64,000 nucleotides of DNA from Flavobacterium sp. 11 (GTDB lineage Bacteria; Bacteroidota; Bacteroidia; Flavobacteriales; Flavobacteriaceae): contig NZ_PEFE01000001.1 in assembly GCF_002754315.1 (NCBI RefSeq), positions 124,001 to 188,000 of the forward strand, given 5' to 3'. The notes beneath the pieces are model-generated. The model had not been told where the DNA came from. It searched no databases and saw nothing but the letters and a program-made list of their open reading frames with translations. The position numbers and the translations under genes were made by a program. Below, in pieces: positions 37,039 through 44,638 of this stretch. Every line of letters starts with the position of its first letter. Position 1 is the first letter of the stretch.

Positions 37039-37151
37039 GATTCACAAGGCAATTAAAATAGCTGACCAATTTCTTTAAAATAACAACACATGTTCAATAG
37101 GCAGTTCAAATATTGACGTAAAGACGATAGATAACCAGCAAAAATTAAAAT

Positions 37152-37943
37152 ATGGCAAAAGTAACAGCACCCTTTCTGATAAAAGGAACTATAGATGACA
37201 TAAACTTTGTAGTGACAGCAGATGGGGAAAATTATGCCCGTATGAGAGGAAAAACGGGAATAACAGCTGAAGAGTTCAAGAACAACCCTATCTTCGACAG
37301 AATACGCAATCAGGGAATGGAATTCGGACAATGCGTAAAAAAAGCTGCCGTATTTAGACAACTTGCCGAACGTTTTAATAGCTTAGCAAAAGACGGAAGT
37401 GTTGCAGGAAGGACTAATAAACTCCTGTTAGAAATACTTCAGGAAGACATGATTAATCCGCAAGGAAAAAGAACACTTACGGAAGGATTAAAAACTAGTG
37501 AGGGCAAGGAATGTTTATTGCTATTTGAAAGCAACAAACTAAGACCTTTAAGGAAAGTCCTTAAAATAAAAGAACTATATAATCCAGAAAATCAAACCCT
37601 GACATTGAATGATTTCTTGGCTGAGGAACATTTAGATTGGCCGGAAGAAGCAACTAATGTTATTTTAGCAACAGCGACCACCAATTGGGACTTTGAAAAC
37701 GATACATTCCAAACCTCCTACAGCACTGAACTAATTTTGGATAAAGAATCTGAAAAACAGACTATAAAGATAACCACTGAAAAGCCTAAAGGAAGTCAAC
37801 TCCATCTAACTTTCCTTTTCGTAGGGTTTCTGAAACAAGATCGTAAGAAACAAGTATTCTTGCATAGAAGAAACAACACAAATACCGTAATTGCATATCA
37901 TACTCCGAACTCTGAAACAATCAAAAATAGAGAAGCCCGATAG
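37152..37943 (+). CDS. Divergent homologue of the 251-aa cassette protein
   Basis: 263 aa. It starts MAKVTAPFLIKGTIDDINFV, then ADGENYARMRGKTGITAEEF and NPIFDRIRNQGMEFGQCVKK, which match the 35801-36556 protein position by position in pattern (LKGTI-DI-F, DG..AR..G, P.F.R.R..G.EFG). The remainder differs strongly (LDWPEEATNVILATATTNWD, LHLTFLFVGFLKQDRKKQVF). The tail is basic. No signal peptide. It faces away from the other cassette. Function unknown. Confidence 0.7.
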   Translation: MAKVTAPFLIKGTIDDINFVVTADGENYARMRGKTGITAEEFKNNPIFDRIRNQGMEFGQCVKKAAVFRQLAERFNSLAKDGSVAGRTNKLLLEILQEDMINPQGKRTLTEGLKTSEGKECLLLFESNKLRPLRKVLKIKELYNPENQTLTLNDFLAEEHLDWPEEATNVILATATTNWDFENDTFQTSYSTELILDKESEKQTIKITTEKPKGSQLHLTFLFVGFLKQDRKKQVFLHRRNNTNTVIAYHTPNSETIKNREAR

Positions 37944-37999
37944 AGTATAATTGGATTCCATTTACTGTCAATAAAAAAGTACTGTCAAAGTCAATTGTA

Positions 38000-38158
38000 G
38001 AATACGAGCGGCTAGATCCGCAATAAAAAATACCTGCAATGATTTTTGAAAAAAATTCAGGCTTGAAATCAAAGATGCATGAATACAAAAAACAATAATA
38101 ACCATGAATATTTTTTTCTTACTTTTTTATCAAGAAAAAAAGTAAAAATCATCTTCAA
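38000..38158 (+). repeat. Degenerate repeat units (113-bp type remnant plus CTTGAAATC type)
   Basis: At about 38000-38048 lies a remnant of the 113-bp repeat (ATACGAGCGGCTAGATCCGC, then CCTGCAATGATTTTTG). From 38062 follows CTTGAAATCAAAGATGCATG with AATAATAACCATGAATATTT and the shared tail AAAAAGTAAAAATCATCTTC. The stretch 37944-39330 holds only repeats of these types and no credible gene. Confidence 0.65.
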
Positions 38159-38325
38159 GATATAAAACAGAACCTGCAACAGCAAACACTCTTATAAACC
38201 CTCTTCGGATCGCCCATATAATTTTACGTCACAAAATCAAGGAAAGAATGCATTGGCCGCAAGGGGCTACTGTAAGTTTACTGATAAAGCACCATTCAAC
38301 TAATATCCACTTTTAGCTCGCCCTT

Positions 38326-38447
38326 AAATAAAAAGCATAGAAAAACAACGAAGAAGTGAAGTGGCAGCACTCCGCGAGTTGAGTCCGCAGGACGAACGGC
38401 TCGGGATGCGGAACGGTACTTCAAGGTAGTTTTTAAGCTTTTTATTT
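38326..38447 (+). repeat. Structured repeat relative with different arms
   Basis: Arms AAATAAAAAGC (38326-38336) and GCTTTTTATTT (38437-38447) are perfectly complementary but unlike those of copies 1-3. The internal hairpin is GTCC-gca-GGAC (38383-38393) in the same GAG...GA-CGGCT context. CGCCCTT precedes the left arm and AGGCTTGAAATCG follows the right arm, as in the other units. Confidence 0.7.
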
Positions 38448-38452
38448 GCAGG

Positions 38453-38540
38453 CTTGAAATCGAAGATTCATGAATACCAAAAAACAATAATAACCCATGA
38501 ATATTTTTTTGTTACTTTTTTTATCAAGAAAAAAAGTAAA
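38453..38540 (+). repeat. CTTGAAATC-type repeat unit
   Basis: CTTGAAATCGAAGATTCATG, then AATAATAACCCATGAATATT and TTATCAAGAAAAAAAGTAAA. Further units of this type are at 10248-10320, 38062-38150, 38702-38770 and 39200-39272. Confidence 0.7.
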
Positions 38541-38701
38541 GATTGTCTTAAAATAAAAAATAGCAATAACACCAACTTATCCTCTAATCGCCCTTATTTT
38601 TTTAAGCAAAACCAAGACAACAATTTAAGAGTTAGCAGCAAGAACGACTGGAATAGCTATAGGAAAATACATCCGATAATTTTTAAGATAAAATAGTCCA
38701 G

Positions 38702-38910
38702 CTTAAAATCAAAGATTCATAAATACCAAAAAAACAATAATAACCCACGAATATTTTTTGTTTCTTTTGAAATCAAAGATTCACGAACTCCAATAAATTA
38801 GTAACTCATGAGTAATCAAGACAAATCGAAGATTTAGCCACCCGAGCGAAACGAACAGGCAAAGCAAACATAACTTATAATAAAAGTTAAGTGAGATAAA
38901 AAAGTAAAGA
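38702..38910 (+). repeat. CTTGAAATC-type repeat units with AAGTGAG tail module
   Basis: CTTAAAATCAAAGATTCATA begins one unit. A second partial unit from 38771 leads into ATCAAGACAAATCGAAGATT and GTTAAGTGAGATAAAAAAGT, which match the modules at 10315-10385 between neuB and neuC. Confidence 0.65.
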
Positions 38911-38989
38911 TTTTTCATCATTAACAAAAATAGAATAGCAAAAATAAACTTGCTATTATACCCCTTCAGATTGCCCTTATATTTTTGAA

Positions 38990-39102
38990 CCAAAAAATCA
39001 CGGTAAGAATTTAAGCGTTGGCAGAAGGGAGTGACCCTCGAGTCGAGTGTGAAACACGAGCGGCTGGGGTCAGGATAGGAAAATACGTCCGATGATTTTT
39101 GG
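38990..39102 (+). repeat. 113-bp structured intergenic repeat, copy 3
   Basis: Arms CCAAAAAATCACGG and CCGATGATTTTTGG identical to copy 1, with internal hairpin GTGT-gaa-ACAC. It is followed by ATTCAGGATTGATTTTTTG and TATCAAGACAAAAG. With copies 1 and 2 it brackets the 33.7-37.9 kb gene cassette, in the same orientation. Confidence 0.85.
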
Positions 39103-39199
39103 GATAAAAAATATTCAGGATTGATTTTTTGTTTCTTTTGTATCAAGACAAAAGAAAAGAAACACTTAATAAACAAAAAACGTGTAACAACAGTACAGA

Positions 39200-39272
39200 C
39201 TTGAAATCGAAGATTCATAAATACCAAAAAAACAATAATAACCTATGAACCTTTTTTGTCTTTTTCCATTAA
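39200..39272 (+). repeat. CTTGAAATC-type repeat unit
   Basis: CTTGAAATCGAAGATTCATA followed by AACAATAATAACCTATGAAC. It is the last recognisable unit before the histidine kinase gene. Confidence 0.65.
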
Positions 39273-39330
39273 GGAACTGTAAAGATAAATCCAACGGAAC
39301 GTGCTTCTTAAATACGCACTACGATAAAGT

Positions 39331-41352
39331 CTAAAGATTAAACTCCACTTCAATTTTTGTTCCCTCTCCAATTTTTGAAGTAATGCTAAATTGACCTTTT
39401 AAAGAATTCGCTCTTTCTTTCATATTATTTAACCCAATACCACCTTTTATATTTTTAACATCAAATCCTTGTCCATCATCAGTAATACTCAGTTTTAAAA
39501 TGTCGTTTTCTTTTTTCTGAATTTTCACAATACATTTTTTTGCATTAGCATATTTATTAACATTTAAAATAGCCTCCTGAATAATACGGTATAAATTGAT
39601 CTTGTATATATTTTGAACAGTAGCCCATTCAAATATTTCATTATTTACATATTTAAAATGGGTGCAGCTAAACTCTTTTTGATTCTCAACCAAACTTGCC
39701 AACAACACATTAAAATCGTTCCCATCAAAAAAAGAGCCTCGACTTAAGTCATGCGATATCGTCCTGAGCTCACCCTCAATATTTTGCAATTCAGATATAT
39801 ATATTTTTCTTTTCTCAATTGTTTCCTCGTCTGTTAAAGAATTAAAAAAACCTAAATTCATTCGGACACCATAAATTTTATTCATGATACCATCATGCAA
39901 TTCCCTTGCTATTCTGGACTTCTCATTAAATTTTGCAATATCAATTTTTTTATTTTGTTCGGTTAACAGTTCGTATATTTCTTCATTAGCACTTTGCTGT
40001 TTCTTAAAAAACTGTAACTCTTTATTTCTATATTTTAAATACCGTAAAACAATAATTACAATCAGTATTAAAACCAGCACAAATGAAATAATTAAAATGT
40101 AAAAATTATTCTTGGTCAAAACTTTATTTTCATCCTCGATCCTGGATGTTTCATATTCAATTCTGGCATACTTGTTATGGGCATTTTTTTGAACCAGATT
40201 AATACTGTCACTTACTTTAATATATTCATTTGCATAAAACAATTGGTTTTTCTTATCTAATTGAGATAACAATTTCAGTGAAGCTAAAATTTCGTTACTA
40301 TTCTTAATGTTAATGGCTAATTGTTTCGCTTCTTTTAAATTTTGAATCGATTTGTTGGTATCTTTCTGAGTTAAAAAATACTCCCCTAAATGTATTTTTT
40401 TATATAAAATATCCGAAGTAAGTCCTATACTATCGACAATACGTAAGGATTCAAAAAGCATGGATTCAACATTTTCATAATCCCCATTTTTCATCTTAGA
40501 GTAAGCCAAATTGCTTAAAGCATTCGCATACAATCTGGGTGATTTCTTTTTTAAATCTTCGAAACGCAAACTTTGTAATTTTTCTATAGATTTGGAAAAT
40601 TCCCCTTTTAAATCATACAAATTACAGATATTAATAACAGAAATTAAGTTGTAATTATGTATTAGATCTTTGTCTTCACCACTACTTCTCAATTTCTCTA
40701 AATCCAGTAAGGCTAAATTATGATAGCGTAAGGCTTCATCATAATTAACAAATTTCTCTAAACAATTACCCATTAGCGTATGACAAGAATAAATCAAACG
40801 GTGATTGGTAGAGTTTTTCAAATACTGTAATGCTTTAGAAATTTCAACTTCACATTCTACATAATTTCCGTCATAAAATAAAACATAGGCTTTATTAAAT
40901 AGCATTCGCGCTATACCATCATAATCATTCATTTTATGGTATAATTTTTCTGCTTGTAAATAGTAAAAGTAAGCGCTGTCACTTTTTGAGTTTTGATAAC
41001 AATCGCCCACATAATATAATGCCTTCGAAATTCTGACACTATCGTTAGCCTGCTTGGATAGTTGTAAAGCCTTTAGACTAAAAGATAAAGATTTTTCTAA
41101 ATTATTGATGTAGTAATATTCCGTTGCGACTTTTAAGTGGGTCTCTCTAACAATGGAATCATTTTCTTTGGACTCTAATAAATCACCTATTGAGTCTAAG
41201 TATGGCTCTTTTTTATTTTTTTCTAAAGCGTCAAAAAAACTTTTGTTAAATAAAATAGTATTGTTTTTTGCATAGGCATCTGAATCATTCTTTTGGCATG
41301 AAAAAAAAAAGAATAGTGGAAGCAAACAGATTATTTTAGTAAGAGTACTCAA
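39331..41352 (-). CDS. TPR sensor histidine kinase (HisKA_3/NarL-type)
   Basis: 673 aa. Lipoprotein-like signal (MSTLTKIICLLPLFFFFSCQ) with a possible lipobox at FFSC. About 370 residues of TPR-like helices follow, for example SISKALYYVGDCYQNSKSDS and RLYANALSNLAYSKMKNGDY. One transmembrane segment (FYILIISFVLVLILIVIIVL, about 423-443) and a coiled linker lead to the H-box RIARELHDGIMNKIYGVRMN. The ATPase has N-box IIQEAILNVNKYANAKK, G1 ITDDGQGFD and G2 GGIGLNNMKERA. The family autophosphorylates the H-box histidine and passes phosphate to a LuxR-type regulator; the divergent gene at 41802 is the natural partner. Signal unknown. Confidence 0.92.
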   Translation of the reverse strand: MSTLTKIICLLPLFFFFSCQKNDSDAYAKNNTILFNKSFFDALEKNKKEPYLDSIGDLLESKENDSIVRETHLKVATEYYYINNLEKSLSFSLKALQLSKQANDSVRISKALYYVGDCYQNSKSDSAYFYYLQAEKLYHKMNDYDGIARMLFNKAYVLFYDGNYVECEVEISKALQYLKNSTNHRLIYSCHTLMGNCLEKFVNYDEALRYHNLALLDLEKLRSSGEDKDLIHNYNLISVINICNLYDLKGEFSKSIEKLQSLRFEDLKKKSPRLYANALSNLAYSKMKNGDYENVESMLFESLRIVDSIGLTSDILYKKIHLGEYFLTQKDTNKSIQNLKEAKQLAINIKNSNEILASLKLLSQLDKKNQLFYANEYIKVSDSINLVQKNAHNKYARIEYETSRIEDENKVLTKNNFYILIISFVLVLILIVIIVLRYLKYRNKELQFFKKQQSANEEIYELLTEQNKKIDIAKFNEKSRIARELHDGIMNKIYGVRMNLGFFNSLTDEETIEKRKIYISELQNIEGELRTISHDLSRGSFFDGNDFNVLLASLVENQKEFSCTHFKYVNNEIFEWATVQNIYKINLYRIIQEAILNVNKYANAKKCIVKIQKKENDILKLSITDDGQGFDVKNIKGGIGLNNMKERANSLKGQFSITSKIGEGTKIEVEFNL

Positions 41353-41461
41353 AATGCAATTATTATTTTATAACGTCAAATATACTATATTTTAAAACAA
41401 GAAAACCATATAGCTTATTTAAACCATATGGTATTCTTATTACAATTAAGCATGTCTTAAA

Positions 41462-41689
41462 CTATCTTGGCCTTGGAGGTATCGGATTAATTGGATCACC
41501 ATCTAACTCCGTGGAGCCCAATTTTACTGTAGTGGAATCAATGTTTTTTATCGGCAAGTCGGTTTTCAAAACAGACTGGGGAATCGTTTTAAAATCTCTG
41601 GCTTGAACCTCTAAACGCTCCTCATCATTTGAACAGGAATAAGTTAGTAAAGAAATCAAAACAAGTCCGGTGATGCATAATTTTTTCAT
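41462..41689 (-). CDS. Small proline-tailed lipoprotein (75 aa)
   Basis: The start is taken at the ATG at 41689 because the protein then begins with a proper signal peptide (MKKLCITGLVLISLLTYSC), with the lipobox cysteine at residue 19. The mature part of about 57 residues is acidic and hydrophilic and ends DGDPINPIPPRPR. No domain is recognised. It lies 109 bp upstream of the sensor kinase gene on the same strand and is divergent from the response regulator, so it is either a target or a signal-side component of that system. Confidence 0.72.
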   Translation of the reverse strand: MKKLCITGLVLISLLTYSCSNDEERLEVQARDFKTIPQSVLKTDLPIKNIDSTTVKLGSTELDGDPINPIPPRPR

Positions 41690-41745
41690 ATAAACGTAGG
41701 TTAAGTTAAACAATCATTTAATACAAATAAACATCTTTGCTTTCT

Positions 41746-41776
41746 TTAAATATTACGGTTATACCGTAATATTTAA
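41746..41776. promoter_or_regulatory. Perfect 14-bp inverted repeat, candidate operator
   Basis: TTAAATATTACGGT-TAT-ACCGTAATATTTAA: two perfect 14-bp arms around a 3-bp centre. It sits between the divergent lipoprotein and response-regulator genes, 25 bp before the regulator start codon. There is no downstream T-run on either side and it is not at a gene end, so an operator for a dimeric regulator is more likely than a terminator. Confidence 0.7.
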
Positions 41777-41801
41777 TTAATTTTACAATAAATTCGATGA
41801 A

Positions 41802-42476
41802 ATGAAGACGCCCCTTACTATTTTAATCGTTGATGATCACCCGATGACAGTTGACAGCTATAGTAATATTTTGTCTGTTAGTAACTTCCAAGAAAGAACA
41901 CCTAATTTCATAAGAAGTTATAATTGTGAAGATGCGTATAACAAAATATTTTTTTATCTAAATCAAAATACAACTATTGATTTGGCATTATTAGATATAA
42001 GCCTTCCTCCTTATATAAAGTTTAATATTGAAAATGGTGTAGACCTCGCTTCACTAATCAGGAAAAAATTCCCAAAGTGTAAAATCGTCTTGCTTACCAT
42101 GCATGGTGAACCCTTGGCAGTCGATAAAATAATCAAAGACATAAACCCGGAAGGTTTCGTTTCTAAAAATGATATTAATTTTGAATTATTCCCTATTATT
42201 TGTAAAAAAATTGCAAATGGGGAAATGTACAAAAGCCGTACTATTATAGAATCGCAGAAAGAACTGCTTAATAGAAATATTAATTGGGACAAACATGATA
42301 GCCAGATTTTAATCCTAATTTCAAAAGGTATTAAAACGGTGAATCTTCCCAACTATATTCCGCTTTCCATGAGTGCCATAGAAAAAAGAAAAGCAAATAT
42401 AAAAGGACAGCTATTAATGGGAAAAGGCAGCGACAGCGACCTAATAAGTATAGCTAAAAAATTAGGATTAATATAA
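41802..42476 (+). CDS. NarL/LuxR-type response regulator
   Basis: 224 aa. The receiver domain has TILIVDDHPMTVDS (acidic pair at residues 11-12), the phosphoacceptor Asp65 in LALLDISLPP, KIVLLTMHGEP and the conserved lysine in EGFVSKND. The C-terminal output domain (DSQILILISKGIKTVNLPNY, IPLSMSAIEKRKANIKGQLL) is a LuxR-type helix-turn-helix with weak similarity at its recognition helix. Divergent from a TPR sensor kinase and a small lipoprotein; together they look like one two-component system. Confidence 0.9.
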   Translation: MKTPLTILIVDDHPMTVDSYSNILSVSNFQERTPNFIRSYNCEDAYNKIFFYLNQNTTIDLALLDISLPPYIKFNIENGVDLASLIRKKFPKCKIVLLTMHGEPLAVDKIIKDINPEGFVSKNDINFELFPIICKKIANGEMYKSRTIIESQKELLNRNINWDKHDSQILILISKGIKTVNLPNYIPLSMSAIEKRKANIKGQLLMGKGSDSDLISIAKKLGLI

Positions 42477-42679
42477 ATGCAGCACAAGCAAACAACTCCT
42501 TGAACATGTAATGAAACGCATTATCAGGAAAGATTTATTCGAAAAAATCAAGGGCAAAATCGAAAGTTTAAAACAGAAGCCATTATTACGTTAATCAAAA
42601 CTAAAAATCGTAGAAGCAATTATTCCAAAATATGATATCCTATTGTTTTTTTGAATTCATGGCTTTCTAATTCCCTGAT

Positions 42680-43093
42680 TCATTCTCTCTTCACAACTAA
42701 TTTACCGGCAAAATAAGCCATAGGAATATAAGCTCCTACTAGATCAACAACAGTAAACCAAGTGGGCGAAGGAAGCATAAAAACACTGGCAATACCTCCC
42801 AGCAGGAAAAAGATTCCAACGCTGAATGCAAATTTCATTTTATGGGTTGCTGCAATCAGAGCAGCCAGAAATGCACCAACAAAAGTCCCAAGTGCATGAG
42901 CTAAAAACGGAAAAATAAAATGCTTGGGTTCGAATAAATGCATGGATGCTTTTAGACCTTCAGTAGTGGTAACATCAGCGCCGTCAGGTGGCGCAATAAT
43001 TGAACCGCTAATCATGATAATTCCCATGTTTACTGAACTCCCAATGACAATTCCAACTAGGACTGCCAAAATGTTTTTAATGATTGGATTCAT
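42680..43093 (-). CDS. Four-helix membrane protein of unknown function
   Basis: 137 aa with four predicted transmembrane segments: NILAVLVGIVIGSSVNMGII, FPFLAHALGTFVGAFLAALI, FAFSVGIFFLLGGIASVFML and FTVVDLVGAYIPMAYFAGKL. The loop after helix 1 carries APPDGADVTTTEGLKASMHL. I recognise the type as a conserved Bacteroidetes inner-membrane protein but know no function. It is a single gene, isolated from both neighbours. Confidence 0.72.
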   Translation of the reverse strand: MNPIIKNILAVLVGIVIGSSVNMGIIMISGSIIAPPDGADVTTTEGLKASMHLFEPKHFIFPFLAHALGTFVGAFLAALIAATHKMKFAFSVGIFFLLGGIASVFMLPSPTWFTVVDLVGAYIPMAYFAGKLVVKRE

Positions 43094-43289
43094 GCTCGTT
43101 TTTTTTAGTTATTAAATTGGCTTGAAAACTAAGCTAAATATAGCTTTCTGTTATCATTTAACTTCCAAAATACAAAACCATTCTCCTGTAAGTCGTCAAT
43201 TATGATAATCCCGTATTGCAACTATTACTCTAATCATTACCTAATAATAGCTTTCTTAGATGCCTCTTTTTAAAAAAAATACAATTGTG

Positions 43290-44330
43290 CTATTCAACAT
43301 AATACTCCGCATTTTCAGCATTTACAATGTCAATTGGTAAAAGAATCATTTCGGGAATTTCTTTTTGAAAGAGAAAATATTCCACTAAAGAGGTTATCCC
43401 AAGATACGCCTGTCTTTTCTGATTTTGATGGATTATAAAATCGATTACACCTTGATTCAAATAACTAACATTTTCATCAATCAAATCATACCCAACCACT
43501 CTAATTTTTTTATTTTTAAAGTCACTAATTATCTTAGCGATTTGATACGATTTAGAAGTGGTAACAAAGATACCTGACAAATCAGGATTTTCATTTAGGA
43601 AAGTATTAAAACTAATTTCAACATTTGGATTTTTTAATTTCAAAGTGGTAATCGTGTATGCTGAATTTTCTTTCTCATCAAAATAATTTCTAAAACCCCG
43701 TTCCTTTTCCTGCATGTGAATTGCATTTTTGTAGGTTTCATCAATATGAACAATAGCAATTTGACCATTATCAGTAATTGAATCTAATAATTTTGCTGCT
43801 ACTCGCCCACTTCTGAATAAATCCTGACCAACGAAGCTTTTTACAAAACTGGATTCGACCTGGTTATTGAAAGTATTCACAATGATATTCAAGGAATGGT
43901 ATTTTTCTATAACATCTACGGTCTCTTTATGGAATAAAGGGGCTAATAAAACGGCATCAGGTGATAATTCTAATACGGCTTCATTCGCTTTTAAAAAGGA
44001 TTTCTTTTTTTCCGGATTAAAATAAAAGGTTTCAATAACCAAATTATAGGCTTTAAATTCTTTTACAGCATCATCAATACCATTAAGACATGGACGCCAA
44101 TAGGGATCAATTTCAGGATCAGGAAGTAGAATACAAATACGATAAATTTTATTGTTTTTTAAATTCCTGGCAATAAGATTTGGTTCATAGTCTATTACTT
44201 TTAAAACTTCGTTAACTTTATCCAAAGCAGCCGGTGACACTTTCCCTCTTTTATGCAAGACCCTGTCAACAGTTCCTTTTGAAACGCCAGCTAATTTAGC
44301 AATATCCTTTATTGTGTATTTTTTATCCAT
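43290..44330 (-). CDS. LacI-family transcriptional regulator
   Basis: 346 aa from the ATG at 44330 (MDKKYTIKDIAKLAGVSKGT); the frame extends three codons further to a TTG. The LacI helix-turn-helix is KDIAKLAGVSKGTVDRVLHK, with the hinge ARNLKNNKIYRICILLPDPE. The effector domain is of the periplasmic-binding type (DAVLLAPLFHKETVDVIEKY, NNQVESSFVKSFVGQDLFRS). It is divergent from the sugar-kinase operon. LacI-like palindromes TGTGYTCGARCACA stand before that operon and before the glycosidase series, so it probably controls both in response to a sugar from the degraded glycan. Confidence 0.92.
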   Translation of the reverse strand: MDKKYTIKDIAKLAGVSKGTVDRVLHKRGKVSPAALDKVNEVLKVIDYEPNLIARNLKNNKIYRICILLPDPEIDPYWRPCLNGIDDAVKEFKAYNLVIETFYFNPEKKKSFLKANEAVLELSPDAVLLAPLFHKETVDVIEKYHSLNIIVNTFNNQVESSFVKSFVGQDLFRSGRVAAKLLDSITDNGQIAIVHIDETYKNAIHMQEKERGFRNYFDEKENSAYTITTLKLKNPNVEISFNTFLNENPDLSGIFVTTSKSYQIAKIISDFKNKKIRVVGYDLIDENVSYLNQGVIDFIIHQNQKRQAYLGITSLVEYFLFQKEIPEMILLPIDIVNAENAEYYVE

Positions 44331-44469
44331 AATAAGCAAATATATAAAAACTTTGGTTTGTTTTTTTTGTAAGACTTAATTATCAAAAGAGAACTTAGTT
44401 CAAAAGCAACATCGTTTTATTTTGAATCACAATCTATTTTCAACTATTTATTTTTATATAATTTACAAA

Positions 44470-44506
44470 TGTGCTCGACAACATAAATAAAGTGTGTTCG
44501 AGCACA
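44470..44506 (+). promoter_or_regulatory. Two LacI-type operators before the sugar-kinase operon
   Basis: TGTGCTCGACAACA (44470-44483, imperfect) and TGTGTTCGAGCACA (44493-44506), 23 bp apart. The second matches the palindrome TGTGYTCGARCACA exactly, with the central CG typical of LacI-family sites. The same site occurs at 63603-63616. They lie in the 308-bp gap 44331-44638 between the divergent regulator and kinase genes. Confidence 0.8.
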
Positions 44507-44521
44507 TTTATTGTTTTTTAC

Positions 44522-44552
44522 TTGTTTTATTAGAATTTAATCTATAGTTTCG
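44522..44552 (+). promoter_or_regulatory. Promoter of the sugar-kinase operon
   Basis: TTG (44522-44524), 20 bp, then TAGTTTCG, one mismatch from the Bacteroidetes TAnnTTTG box. The core TTG-N18-TATAGTTTCG is found again before the glycosidase series, at nearly the same distance from its operator. It leaves a leader of roughly 85 bp before the GTG start. Confidence 0.65.
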
Positions 44553-44638
44553 TAAAGTCAAAACGAATTAAAGAGTTAGCATTACAAATAAAATTTGCTG
44601 TAAAATTCAGTATTACAGCGTTTTAAAACCTATAAAAA

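Noticed and set aside
34990..37943. Complete prophage
   Set aside because: Apart from the holin-like and DUF5675 genes there are no capsid, terminase, portal, tail or integrase genes.
33001..39102. CRISPR array
   Set aside because: The repeats are long, few, unevenly spaced and internally structured, with no regular spacers and no cas genes.
38781..39227. 148-codon minus-strand frame
   Set aside because: It runs through copy 3 of the 113-bp repeat and a CTTGAAATC-type unit; similar short frames appear in the other copies.
41400..41440. ACCATATGGT palindrome and repeated AAACCATAT between the kinase and lipoprotein genes
   Set aside because: Short and AT-rich, without a second occurrence at a related position; could be chance.
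42511..42594. 27-codon frame MKRIIRKDLFEKIKGKIESL... resembling the start of an AAA-type ATPase
   Set aside because: Only a short N-terminal resemblance, no Walker motif follows, and the frame stops at once. Possibly a remnant but too weak to list.
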